DNA of 64,000 nt from Melitaea cinxia. Taxonomy: Eukaryota; Arthropoda; Insecta; Lepidoptera; Nymphalidae. This document shows positions 43,950-54,230 of this stretch, in pieces; position 1 is the first letter of the stretch; each line of letters starts with the position of its first letter. The DNA lies in assembly GCF_905220565.1 (NCBI RefSeq), contig NC_059408.1, positions 16,368,508 to 16,432,507 on the forward strand. Direction: 5' to 3'. A program made the position numbers and the translations under genes. The notes under the pieces were generated by a model. It made no database searches and had not been told where the DNA came from. It worked only from the letters and a program-made list of their open reading frames with translations.

Positions 43950-45978
43950 TCACTACATAGTATAAAACAAAGTCACTTTCTCTGTCCCTATTTCCCTATG
44001 TCCCTATGTATGCTTAAATCCTTAAAGCTACCCAACGGATTTTGATGCGGTTTTTTTTTAATAAATAAAGTAATTGATGAGGAAGGCTTATATGTATAAT
44101 AACATCCATTAAATAGTGGAGAAATACTGTTATTTTTGAGGTTTCTAATGTGATGTCGTAAATTTTTCAGCTTACATTGCAAACGCAGCCTGAACCCTAC
44201 GAGATTTATCAAAATAATGTACTAAGTATTGTACACATTGAAAAGGTCTACATAAAGCTCTGTCGATATATGTCTATCTCTTATGGATATTCCACAATAA
44301 CATTTTTTTGCCATTTACTTTTTACGACAAATAATGGCTAATTTTCGAAGCGATTTTAACCAATACAGTATTTTTTTTTAATTTATTGGAAATACTAACA
44401 AGTTTACAATAGACATCAATTACATTAAATGTAAGTATTACAATTTAAGTTATTGCAAACTCAACACTGATGGTCACATTGAACATAATTAAATTGCAAA
44501 TGGTGAACCTGTCTTACAATTCATTGTTTCTATAATTAAATTTGATAAGTTTTAATCAAAATATAATATATAATACATATGTACTCACATATAGATATAT
44601 AAAATTTGATTAATAGGTACAATTATTATAGTGACTATAAAATATATATACATATACAAACATATATATATATATATATATATACACCCACATACCTAAA
44701 CATATACAAATACAATAATATAGTAGCTTTAAATATTCTTTTATATACATACATATTTTCTTCAATATAGGTATATTATGCGTGTAAGTGAGATTTCTGC
44801 GTTAAGGTTGTCCATTTAAAATATTAATAATCTGGCTCGTATATGCGTCATTACAATTGGCAAAAATGTCTAATGTATAAAATTTACTATTATATGTATC
44901 AAACATTCGATTTAACGGGGAACGAATACCTGCATTCGTACGAGATACTGTAAAAACTGTAAAAAAATTGATAACGGCGGGATGGTCGCAAATGAGCGCG
45001 AGAAGGCACAGAATATCTAATTTTGTCATATCTAACAATGTCCATACAATCATACTTTTTATTACAAAGATCGTAAAGTAACATAGCTTCCAGTTGCAGT
45101 CGTCTAGATTTCAAGTCGAGCAGTTTGTAGTTCCTTAAAAGCGACTCATAAGGTATACGTTTACGACAACATTTGTAATTCATGTGACGTAAGAATTTTT
45201 TCTGTACCTTCTCTAAACTTTTCTCATATTTAATGTATAATGGATTCCAGATAGCAACGGCGTATTCAAGTTGTGGCCTTATTAAGGACTTAAAAAGATA
45301 CACGAGTGTGGATGGTTGTCTGAATTCAGTAGAGGACCGCATGACAAAGTTGTACATTTGAAAGGCTTTACTAATAATGTTATCTACGTGAGCGTCAAAG
45401 TGCAGCTTGTTGTCTAACGTTACACCTAGGTCTCTTATATATTGTAATTTAACAATATCTGTGTCACAGAGGGAATACGTGAAACTGCTTACCGTTTTTC
45501 TCTTAGTGAAGCTTATGCTTTTGCATTTATTGAGGCTAAGCTCCAATTTATTTTCATAGCAGTAGGTGGTGAATCTATCCAAATCTTCCTGAAGCAACTC
45601 GTGGTCTTGGTAAATATTTATTTTTCAATATATTTTTAAATTATCAGCGTAAAGAAGAAAATAATATGATGAAAATAATGTATCAATCCTTATCTAATTA
45701 AAAACCTTAAATAGATTGTTGATTTAATATAGATCTAAATGGCCCTTTACAGAATATGATTTAAATGAATATTTTCGAAGATATTACAGATTTAAAAATT
45801 GCGGTACGTAGCGTTTGCGGCGGTTCCGGCCGGCTTTTACTCTAAAGTTAAAGCGTGCGGGCCCCGGGCAGTAATGAATAAATCAAAACTACTGGAGATC
45901 GATTTTAATCATTTTTCAGTGAATGACATAGGATATAATTATATTTTAGACCCGTGCGAAGCTGGAGCGGGTCGCCTT
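43950..45978 (+). mobile_element. Helitron-like element split by a LINE
   Basis: The left part (43950-44371, from CTACATAGTATAAAACAAAG) and right part (45680-45978, to AGCTGGAGCGGGTCGCC) together match the uninterrupted element at 63103-63842. Shared blocks include AAACGCAGCCTGAACCCTAC and GCGTTTGCGGCGGTTCCGG. The 113-codon open frame over the right part (45799-46140) is repeat-derived. No Rep/helicase gene is present. Confidence 0.8.
44372..45679 (-). pseudogene. 5'-truncated non-LTR retrotransposon (LINE), frameshifted
   Basis: On the minus strand the insert begins at 45679 with a degraded motif C: codons at 45640-45651 read Y-A-D-N, with N replacing the second catalytic Asp, in a frame different from the main one. 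The main frame (45597-44899) encodes the segment after the palm: L-Q-E-D-L-D-R-F, L-G-V-T-L-D-N-K-L-H-F, then R-P-Q-L-E-Y-A-V-A-I-W. It shifts at a run of seven A (44961-44967) into the frame of 45053-44802, which carries the normal end (N-R-M-F-D-T-Y-N). A 3' UTR follows and ends in a poly-A (T-run 44372-44379). The target duplication GTAT is at 44368-44371 and 45680-45683. Inactive. Clade probably Jockey/CR1-like, not settled. Confidence 0.82.
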
Positions 45979-46039
45979 GTAGTTAAATGTTACGACCAAC
46001 GCTTGCCATATCTGCATGACTACGTTGGGCTATCAATTG

Positions 46040-46160
46040 ACTTTAAGAAATACAAGCGCATTGCCAACTTACCCCTATCCTCCCCCCAGGATCTCTCACA
46101 TTACAGGAACATAACACGGCTTGAAAGCAGTATCATTTAGTTTTGATCTCCTGTAAGGTA
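46040..46160 (-). mobile_element. SINE-2, degraded middle
   Basis: AATACAAGCGCATTGCCAAC, CCCCCCAGGATCTC, AACATAACACGGCTTGAAAG and TGATCTCCTGTAAGG in reverse order. No ends remain. Confidence 0.65.
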
Positions 46161-46406
46161 ATCTTTATTCTCATTTAATAAATAGAAATAGCGTTTAAAA
46201 ACGCTACATTAATAATTTAAATAATAAAAATTTCAGAGATGAGTTAATTTCGAGTTTCATTAGTTGCTATAAACAGCTGTTTAGAACACAGCCATCTAAA
46301 CGTAATTTTCTTGATTACGTCTTATAAACCATGAAATAGAGACCCCGTGAGAAACTACGGCTTTAGAGAAAATAAGAAAAATCGTTGATTTTTTTTTTCT
46401 ATTTAA
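46161..46406. other. AT-rich DNA, nothing recognised
   Basis: No gene seen. Confidence 0.45.
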
Positions 46407-46470
46407 CCTGTTTTAAAAAACTTTTTAAACAGGCGAATGTTTCGTAAAATCTTGAAAGATTTTACGAAAC
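46407..46470. repeat. Two adjacent perfect or near-perfect hairpins
   Basis: CCTGTTTTAAAAA...TTTTTAAACAGG (46407-46433) is followed 5 bp later by GTTTCGTAAAATCTT-GA-AAGATTTTACGAAAC (46439-46470, 15-bp perfect stem with 2-nt loop). Possibly the ends of a small foldback element. Confidence 0.85.
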
Positions 46471-46547
46471 TACTTTTATATGTAGCCTTGATATATCGAT
46501 TATATTATTTTTTCTGTGTTTTTGATTACCATAATATAACACCATCC

Positions 46548-46650
46548 GTCCATCCATTATCCTTTAGAAGTCCTCTGCAGAACGTAGGCCTCCCCTAATG
46601 TTCGCCACTCAGTCCGGTCCTGTGCCCTTTGAATCCAGCAAATATTGTCA
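46548..46650 (-). mobile_element. Possible LINE 3' region fragment
   Basis: AAGTCCTCTGCAGAACGTAGG, CCTCCCC and CACTCAGTCCGGTCCTGTGC resemble the region before the 3' end of RTE-like elements (AGGCCTA...CTG). The match is loose. Confidence 0.35.
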
Positions 46651-46901
46651 ATTGTCGGTAATCAGCGATCCGATCACCAATATAGTTCTCAAAATCAAAA
46701 TGTACAAGCTAAAGTGGCAATGGAAAATGGTTCTTGAATGGTGACCATGTCTCGGCAAAAGAAGCACATTCCGCCCTGCAACCATGTGGACCAACGACCT
46801 GAAGAAAACAAAACTCCGATTCATAGTCAATTTCGGTACAGCGGGAAATATCTTGGTCAAAAATCTGGAGCAACGATTGGACTGAAGATACACTTTACAC
46901 A

Positions 46902-47062
46902 TATCATCATTTCAGCCTATCGCAGTCCACTGCTAGACATAGGCCTCCACAAGTTCACGCCAAAAGTGGCGCGAACTCATGTGTTTTGCCCATAGTCACC
47001 ACGCTGGGCAAGTAGGTTGGTGACCGCAGGACTGGCAGGCTGTAATGATGATGATGATGATC
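46902..47062. mobile_element. Retroposon-3 chimera with two outward 3' ends
   Basis: 46902-47034 is a minus-strand 5'-truncated copy (tail side CATCATTTCAGCCTATCGC). At GCAGGACTGG it joins directly to a plus-strand 3' tail, CAGGCTGTAA(TGA)n (47036-47061). Both ends of the unit are therefore 3' tails. Confidence 0.75.
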
Positions 47063-47760
47063 TTATAATTTTGAACTGAAATGAGTCAAGCTTTAAACGT
47101 TCCAATGTTGGTCTTTTAGAGCTTAATAGCCCAATTTTGCTCAACAGTTTCTTAGCTAAGAATTTCCATACCATGGTTATCGATCACTTTCAAGTGTTGA
47201 TAATAACTGAGACTTAACTTAATAATTGCTTGACAGCTTTTCAAGGATCTGAAGGGAAGTACGACACCATTAGAATCCAAACCGCGACCGTTAACTCATC
47301 ATCACCAAAAACACCTCTCGTGAGATTTAAAAACAATCTGTACGAACAAGTTAAAATAGATTTCGTAGCGTGTCTCGTAAATTCAATAACGCTTACAATT
47401 TCGTCGTGCTCTATAATAGAAGCCACGAAACATCTACATAATCCCCGCTCCGAGCTGCACAACTTTAAGTACGCAAGTCGTAAGTCGAGATATTATATTC
47501 CATTTTCAGTTTCCAAGACTTTCCAACGTCAATTTTTACGCTTCGACTACTTGGAAATTATTTTCGGAATTATTAATTATGTTACACTAGAGTTCTTTAG
47601 TTTTCTATTTCGGATTGAAATTGTTTCAGTTCTTGCGCTGCGCTGTTATGGTTTTAAAGGCGTGACTTTTGAATTTCTTTTGACGAAAAAAATGTTATCT
47701 TATTATTTTGTTTTAATGGCGTTTTTTTAAATGAAATTTTTAGAACATATTGTGCATGTA
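47063..47760. other. Unique DNA with a long ATG-less open frame
   Basis: 47230-47730 (+) has 166 codons without a stop but begins with TTG. The first ATG comes about 28 codons before the end, and the peptide has no recognised domain. I read this as chance or a conserved non-coding segment, not a gene. Confidence 0.3.
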
Positions 47761-47764
47761 ATAT

Positions 47765-47880
47765 TTTAAGTATATATACTAGCTGACCTGGCGAACTTTG
47801 AACAGACTTATATGTTTTTGTAAATAAAATAATTATGTATATCAAAATAAAACAAAGTCTATATTTTAAGTTATACAAGT
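47765..47880. mobile_element. Helitron-like end fragment
   Basis: ACTAGCTGACCTGGCGAACT is the reverse of a GGTCAGCTAGT end. Only the terminus is recognisable. Confidence 0.4.
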
Positions 47881-47884
47881 TTAC

Positions 47885-48045
47885 TGCTGTGTGGTTACGG
47901 ATGCTGTGTGGTTACGGCATTAAAGAATAAAGCCACCCCTCTCTTCCCGTGGGTGTCGTAAGAGGCGACTAAGGGATAACACAGTTTCACTACCACCTTG
48001 GAACTTAAAAAGCCGCCCGATGGCGTGATAACCATCCAACTGCTG
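47885..48045 (+). mobile_element. Retroposon-3, 3'-truncated, with duplicated 5' end
   Basis: The 5' end GCTGTGTGGTTACGG occurs twice in a row (47885-47899 and 47903-47917). The copy then runs to TAACCATCCAACTGCTG and stops, lacking the 3' half and tail. Loss of the 3' end is unlike ordinary 5' truncation. Confidence 0.85.
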
Positions 48046-48149
48046 ATGAATGTTCACAGAAAAATTGAGCGATACAGTAAACTTTAGTAAAAATTCTGTT
48101 TATTCATCACACTATTTTTGAGTTAAAAGATTTAGGAGTCTAACTTTAC

Positions 48150-48366
48150 TTCTTATTAGTGTACCGTTTTTGATAATTTTTAATTTAATCGAAAGCCGAT
48201 GTTTATCATGTGGTCACATTTAAATTCCATAGAGATCTGATTACAACTTTTCGAGTAATCTTTGATACTGCGTATTTACTTGACTAATTTTTCGTCTACC
48301 TACGTTGTATTACTTGTCGATATAATTGAAGTCCGTTTTTTTGCGTTTGCCTGCAAACACAATTAC
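48150..48366. mobile_element. IR-B fragment with one end
   Basis: ATCGAAAGCCGATGTTTATC, GTTGTATTACTTGTCGATATA and ATTGAAGTCCGTTTTTT then TGCCTGCAAACACAATTA. The left end is lost. Confidence 0.6.
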
Positions 48367-48446
48367 TATAATTTTGTGATATCAATGAATACGTATTCTT
48401 AATAAAAAAAGTCTGTACAATGAAAAATAAAAACTTAAACCTATAC

Positions 48447-48613
48447 TCCTTTCAAGCAGTGATGTGTTCCTGTTGTGAGTAAGGTGAATTGGGGATAGGG
48501 TCAGAAACGCGCTTGCGATGCTTCTGATCTGATGTTTTAGGCGTTTATAGGCTATCCACTTACCATCAGGTGAGCTGTACGCTTGTTTACCGACCTAGTT
48601 GTATAAAAAAAAA
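48447..48613 (+). mobile_element. SINE-2, 5'-truncated with internal deletion
   Basis: CCTTTCAAGCAGTGATGTGTTCC, ACTTACCATCAGGTGAGCTG and CGACCTAGTTGTATAAAAAA. The GACCAGAGCTCCTGG part is lost. Confidence 0.88.
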
Positions 48614-48857
48614 CGTAAAACATTCCAATGTAGTTTAGTTACATTTTGTCGCTGTCAAATTTTAATTGAACAATAATATTTAATAGCTCTGTTGGATTTG
48701 ATTTAACAAGTTTGTAAAATAATTACTTAAATTCAATTTTCATGGCTACGCTCAGTTTAATATTGTGTAATGTACCAGCAATAGACAATATTGAAAGCAA
48801 ATGTAGTATTAGTAGATGATCAGTGGCAATTTCATTTCATCTTTATATTAATACGTG
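48614..48857. other. AT-rich DNA, nothing recognised
   Basis: No gene seen. Confidence 0.45.
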
Positions 48858-49140
48858 AAGCAAAAACTTTGTACCCCTTTTTACGAAAACTGGGCGGACG
48901 GAGGGGTGCGAAATTTCATGAATCATCAGAAGGAGTGCAGAATGCTAATATTTTTTTTTTTAATTATGCATAAAATTTACATTACACACACTACTATGTA
49001 TTTGACATACACACACACGCATATATACTCTTTTGTTTATTATTATAGGACTACAGTCTTTGACAACAGAAGCTTAATAATGTTCATACTTATAATTTAA
49101 ATTAATTATGGTCGAATTCTGACCACAGGGCGACCAATAG
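48858..49140 (+). repeat. Dispersed repeat R, copy 2
   Basis: Collinear with 25251-25560 (AGCAAAAACTTTGTACCCC through GACAACAGAAGCTTAATAAT to CGACCAATAGTTA). Lengths differ by small indels around the A-rich and CA-rich parts. Confidence 0.7.
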
Positions 49141-49639
49141 TTATAAAAGTCACGTATGTTTTAATACGATATAGTCATTAGATGACATTGTGCTAGACTT
49201 TGAACAGACAGTGTGTATTGACATTGACATGTGCTAACTTTTTTCGTTTTTAGGCGAATTTTTAAAGCAAATTTGCTTCGTGCTTTACCCTCCGAGGTTG
49301 TTCAAACCGAACCAGACGTCTATACCGAAGTTCTTTATCACCTCCGCCTTTCCCGGGTATTGTGCTTTTGGTACTGCTCGGCGACGGGATATCCAAAAAT
49401 GCTTCAATAGTTGCAGCATTGAGAGGATCAGACGCGCAGGGTTGGCGCTATACGCAGTTTTATGCTGCTTTTGACAGTACTATGCTGAATATTGTTAGTG
49501 TTCTTAAGTTGATTTTTTATACATTTGTGATATAATGAAAAGTAAAATAAAATCGAAAATTTAAAGTCTTCGAATAAGGAGAAGTGTGTTTTTTAAAGTA
49601 TTCTTTCTCATTCTTGATGAATATGAACTTTTAAAAATT
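49141..49639. other. Unassigned DNA
   Basis: 49280-49480 is GC-richer with a 64-codon frame, but it shows no domain, no splice pair and no second copy. No gene is called. Confidence 0.35.
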
Positions 49640-49785
49640 GTAGTCAATCAGTCAGTTAGTCAGTTCAGCCTACTGCTTGACATAAGCCTCCAAGTTCGCG
49701 TCTGACATCCCGGTTTTCCGCAATCCTCATCCAGCATACACCGGTAATCTTACGTAGATCGTCGGTCCAGCGGGCCGGAGATTGT
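49640..49785 (-). pseudogene. RTE-like LINE C-terminal fragment
   Basis: The reverse complement contains the GGCCCGCTGGACCGACGATC region, GATGAGGATTGCGGAAAACC and GGATGTCAGACGCGAACTTG, then a shortened tail before AGTAGGCTGAACTGACTAAC. It matches 38685-38832. A deletion removes part of the GTCCAGCAGTGG tail. Confidence 0.75.
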
Positions 49786-51037
49786 GGTAGTGACAATAAT
49801 TAATTATAAAATAGCTCAAAATAATGTTATATTAATGCAAAAACAAAAAATAAGGAAAGTCTCAATTTGCTTCTCTGTTTGTTACTTCAGAACTTCGTTA
49901 TTTAAAAAAAGACACGGAAAATTCATTTATTTTTCATTAAAAGGGAATACTTTCTGTTTGTTGCAAATTAAAATTTATTAATCTGTATATTTTGTAACTT
50001 TGATGAAATAGTTTTTAACAAAATATTTTCAGGTTCAATTTAGATAAATTTTTAGTTTTGAATTTGCACCCAACAAATTCTGCTGAGAAGAAATAATAGT
50101 CGTACCTACTCATACCACTCGGTAATTTCTTTTACCTTTGTCTATCGATCCATAGTTTTATTTCAAGATCGGTAAATGATTTAAGCTCTGATAAAATATT
50201 CAAGCTAAATATTAAAATACAATAGATCACAATGAACCAAAATCAAGGTATTCATCAACCCTGAGCCGACATAAACTTGTATACCATACGGACTGCGACG
50301 CAGCTTCAATATGCAGCCTAACACACAATACTTTACCTAAGCAAACATATCAATGCACCCACTGGGCTATTCACCTTGAAATATTGACCTTAAAACGTCG
50401 TAAATACGACTCAAATTACTCCAGCAAAGTTGGTGTGCTTACACTCAGTACGGTGGGTCAATAAGCTAACGCGGTAACACTCAAATCGAATCTCAACATA
50501 AAAAGGTTCTATTGCTATATATATAAAGGCGATTTTTATGTAGTATGATAACGTTTTAACAGATTTAGACACGTTTGATAAAGTCTGTTTTACAAGCAAT
50601 GAACAAACGTTCAGCCGCATTGTTTCGTATGAGATTTGGTGCACTAAAAGATTTAGTGTATCTGCGTTGAAATTGTGAAAATTGGACTAATACGTATTAT
50701 GAATTACTACAAATATTGTATTGTTTGTTGTGACAGCAAATTGGGCTTATATTGTGTGTTTCCAGGATTCCCAATATAGGATTCTCATCGTACTGGCCAC
50801 CAATTAGCAGGAGAATTTTGTACTATATGGGCATATTTAGAAAAATTTTACTTCGACATTTAAAATTTACTAATTATTCGATTTATGCTACTGAATTTAC
50901 AGTCTCATGCTGTTTTATAGCCGAGTATAAAATTTATCTTGAAATAAAATTTCCAGATTTTTATTTTTATTGGGCACAGTAGGATTTATCGCGCTCGAAG
51001 TCTGTTGCAGATCGATTGGAGAGCCTCAACGGTAGAA
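49786..51037. other. AT-rich DNA without recognised gene
   Basis: Only short AT-rich frames. A SINE-2 scrap (AAAGATCACAGACCCAAATAA, 51037-51057) precedes the tandem pair. Confidence 0.5.
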
Positions 51038-51066
51038 AAGATCACAGACCCAAATAATACTGCTGT

Positions 51067-51350
51067 AACTGAGGTAGGGCACAGCAGGAAATTTCCTACT
51101 CAAAATATGGAGTAGCCCGACTGGGATAGTACCTCGACCTTACAGAAGATCATAGCTAAATGATACTGTTTACAAGCCGTTGCGTTCCTGTTAGTGAGTA
51201 AGGTGACCGGAGCTTCTGGGGGGGAATTGGGACTAGGGTCGGCATCGCACTAGCGATGCTTCTCGTGTTGCAGACGTCTATAAGGTACTTTAATGACTTA
51301 CTAACAGGTGAGCCGTACGCTTGTTTGCCGACCTAGTGATATAAAAAAAA
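51067..51350 (+). mobile_element. SINE-2, tandem unit 1
   Basis: Complete from AACTGAGGTAGGGCACAGCA to CGACCTAGTGATATAAAAAA. It carries variants shared only with unit 2: CCGGAGCTTCTGG, TCGGCATCGCACTAG, TATAAGGTACTTTAATGAC and TACTAACAGGTGAGCC. Confidence 0.95.
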
Positions 51351-51374
51351 TAAAAAACTAGTACTGCTGTCACT

Positions 51375-51645
51375 AACTGAGGTAGGTTACAACAGGAAAT
51401 TTCCTACTCAAAATATGGAGTAGCCCAACTAGGGTAGTACCTCGACCTTACAGAAGATCATAGCTAAATGATACTGTTTTCAAGCCGTTGCGTTCCTGTT
51501 AGTGAGTAAGGTGACCGGAGCTTCTGGGGGGAATTGGGACTAGGGTCGGCATCGCACTAGCAATGCTTCTCGTGTTGCAGACGTCTATAAGGTACTTTAA
51601 TGACTTACTAACAGGTGAGCCATACGCTTGCTAGCCAACCTAGTT
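51375..51645 (+). mobile_element. SINE-2, tandem unit 2
   Basis: Starts AACTGAGGTAGGTTACAACA and shares the private variants of unit 1. Both are preceded by TACTGCTGT (51058 and 51362), so the repeated unit includes flank and has a period of about 304-308 bp. Its tail is replaced by (TA)n. Confidence 0.95.
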
Positions 51646-51659
51646 ATATATATATATAT

Positions 51660-51895
51660 ACAAAATAGTGTAATATTCCTTTATTGAGTAAGGTAGCTAA
51701 AGGTCCTGGGCAGGGTCGGGGTAGGGTCTAGATCGAGGTGGCGAATGCTAGTGCGAGCCCATCTCGCCCCACCCCGGTGGATGACTGCTCACACGTGGTG
51801 GTTTTTTAGTCAGTAGGAGTCTGACGCAACCCTCTGGCGCCCCCGTGCCGGAGGGCATCCATGATGGATTTTCCCCATGTAAAAAAAGGGTCTAG
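51660..51895 (+). mobile_element. SINE-2 remnant followed by a LINE 3' tail
   Basis: 51663-51720 is a degraded SINE-2 middle (TTCCTTTATTGAGTAAGGTAG). 51730-51895 is GC-rich and ends CGCCCCCGTGCCGGAGGGC, then ATCCATGATGGATTTTCCCC and ATGTAAAAAAA. It resembles, from memory, a lepidopteran LINE 3' UTR. No protein part is present. Confidence 0.55.
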
Positions 51896-51899
51896 ATTT

Positions 51900-52251
51900 G
51901 AACAAATCTTTCGATTAGGATACCAAATGTTAATCTACTGAGATATATCGACTTTATTTTATTCTTAAACAAGAGGAACACATATTTCATCATATTAATA
52001 ACGTATAGTTTTGTTACAAGCGTGTTCTAGTAAACACTTCGGTATTATAATATCATTGTTGACATGTTTACATCATAACATAACATGTAATATAATTTTC
52101 AAAGAGCTAATTATTGTGTTCGAAATTAAATTAACCGTAATTAAATTATTTACCCTTGCTTAGCCACGACAAGGCTTCACTAATTGATCAATAATATTGA
52201 CATTTTAAGACAAGTCTCTCTCAAGATATTTTGTAAATACAGCCAGACTGG
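51900..52251. other. AT-rich DNA, nothing recognised
   Basis: No gene or shared repeat was seen. Confidence 0.5.
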
Positions 52252-52259
52252 TTGACTTT

Positions 52260-52533
52260 CGTTCATCATTACAGCCTATACAGTCCTTTGCTGGACATAG
52301 GCTTCCACAAGTTTACGCCAAAAATAACGTGAACTCATGTGTGCCCATAGTCACCACGCTGGGCAGGCGGGTTGGTGACCGCAGAGCTGGCTTTGTCGCA
52401 CCGAAGACGCTGCTGTCCGTCTTCGGCCTGTGTATTTTAAAGCCAGCAGTTGAATGGTTATCCCGCCACCGGTCGGCTTTTTAAGTTCCAAGGTGGTTGT
52501 GGAACTGTGTTATCCCTTAGTCTCCTCTTACTT
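52260..52533 (-). mobile_element. Retroposon-3, 5'-truncated
   Basis: Tail side TTCATCATTACAGCCTATAC; it stops at CCCTTAGTCTCCTCTTAC, before the TGTGTGG end. The probable duplication TTGACTTT is at 52252-52259 and 52534-52541. Confidence 0.9.
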
Positions 52534-53020
52534 TTGACTTTTATCGTTACTATGCACTTTTATAAGTCATAGTGTAATGTTTTTCTGTCTGACTTAATAA
52601 TACAGTTTTATTTTGAAGAGGAATTACAATAATTGATTCAATAGTTTTTGAATTTTGTAGTGACAAACTATCAAACAAATGTCCAAGACTATATGACTCC
52701 ATAATCTCTTAACATAAACCTCGAAAAAATATGGAAACAAAGAATGAAAACGTTTCCAGTACAAAAGCCTTTTTAGTGACATTTCTATATACTTAAGTGA
52801 ATAACTACAAAAAAAATACCATGTTATTTTTGATTGTGCCTTCAAACCTGTGTAATCAAACATTTAAATTAATGATCAAAATGGCAAGTACTACACATTC
52901 ACATAATGCTTTTGTGTAAACATGTAAAAGAGTGTATGTGACGTCATATTGGATATGCATTTCGAAAAACCTGTATCTCTCAATGATCTAATAGGATATG
53001 CTTTAAGTGCTACTTGGGTA
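52534..53020. other. AT-rich DNA, nothing recognised
   Basis: No gene or shared repeat was seen. Confidence 0.5.
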
Positions 53021-53140
53021 TCTTTAAATCAAGAGTGAATAGGCATCTTCTAGGCAAGCGCGCACCACCTTAGGCTGCATCTTCACTTGCCATCAGGTGA
53101 GATCGTAGTCAAGAGCTAGTCTATATATTAAAAAAAAAAA
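53021..53140 (+). mobile_element. Jockey-like LINE, extreme 3' end
   Basis: TATCTTTAAATCAAGAGTGAATAGGC aligns with the last codons of the LINE at 58876-60834 (F-K-S-R-V-N-R...L-G-K-R-A-P). Then CTTGCCATCAGGTGAGATCG and an A-run follow. It is a second, heavily 5'-truncated copy of that family. Confidence 0.8.
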
Positions 53141-53428
53141 TAAGTGCTAAAAATATGGATACTGCATATGCACCAATTTTATGTGATTTTAATATTTTAA
53201 TTGAATTTTATTTGATGAAACAACCGTTTAATATTATTCTTCATAGTATTTAAAACTTAACGACCTAAGTAAAAATAATTACTTTAAAATACTCTTAAGA
53301 AAAACAACCTGAATTGTTCTAAATATTTTACATACACATACACATATGAAATACCTACACGCTGCAAGACACAACAACACGCAAACACTCTGACAGACAC
53401 GTTAAACAGCTGTTGCACAAGCAAATTT
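53141..53428. other. AT-rich DNA, nothing recognised
   Basis: No gene seen. Confidence 0.45.
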
Positions 53429-53625
53429 TTGAAGTAAAACTTCTTTATACACGTTTGACTTGGGTAGTAAGCTGGTGAATGCGTGACGAGAGCGTTACGA
53501 AAAGTGTGATCGGGCGTGGTGAGCGGAAGTTGAGAGGAAGATATAAGTTATTGAAGATCAGAGAGAGAAATAGAGTTACGTTTCGTAAGTCTTACTTCAG
53601 TCGTGTGGTCTAAAGCATACCCGTT
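53429..53625 (+). mobile_element. IR-A element
   Basis: TTTTTGAAGTAAAACTTCTTTA at the left, GGTGAATGCGTGACGAGAGCG inside, and TTACTTCAGTCGTGTGGTC at the right. It is shorter than the 21537 copy by a deletion before the right end. Confidence 0.7.
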
Positions 53626-54220
53626 TTTTTAATATTTCATATCAGCGAGTACCAGGAGAATATAAAAAGTTAAGAATAAAAAATACTTTCAACAGTAAAT
53701 AAGCGTGGGTAGGGCTACGATGAAAGGGAGGGAGGCGTGTAATATCCATTTGTGTATGAATTTGATGTTTGTTCGTTTTAAACTTTTGTTTCGCGTAGAG
53801 AACTCTCGACGTGGCTTTATTTAAATTTCACTTGAACTCGGACGGGGCGCGAGCCTAGACGTTTTTGTAGGTCAAATGTATTGTACTGGTTTCATTATTT
53901 CATTACTTTGTTCACGTGACTCTGTTCTGCATGCTGTAATATGGCCTAGTTTTTTTTGTTTTAATTTACTGTAGAAACTTTTGAATTTTAATAGTATTAT
54001 ATAGACAATGATGTCTTATAGCGAGACAACAATATAATGATGAAATATTAAAAGTATGTAACATTGATTGAACTGCTTATACTTTTGATGTAGTCATGTT
54101 AGAATGAAACAGAAAAAAATTGTTGAGATCTGGAGGTTACAACTTTGTAACAAAAAATTATTTTACATTTTACTCAGTTTGTTAAAGTACTCGTATGTCA
54201 AAATTTCTTAACCTTTTTTT
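53626..54220. other. Mostly AT-rich unique DNA
   Basis: A GC-richer core at 53795-53880 (CTCGGACGGGGCGCGAGCCT) is non-repetitive. No frame or splice signals were found. Confidence 0.4.
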
Positions 54221-54230
54221 TTGAAAAAAA

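Noticed and set aside
44661..44684. (TA)n run as a LINE tail
   Set aside because: The true A-tail of the LINE lies at 44372-44379, as shown by the GTAT duplication and the uninterrupted copy at 63103. The run is internal to its 3' UTR.
45799..46140. 113-codon plus-strand frame
   Set aside because: It spans the end of a Helitron-like element and a SINE-2 remnant; the first part recurs, frame-broken, at 63660-63840.
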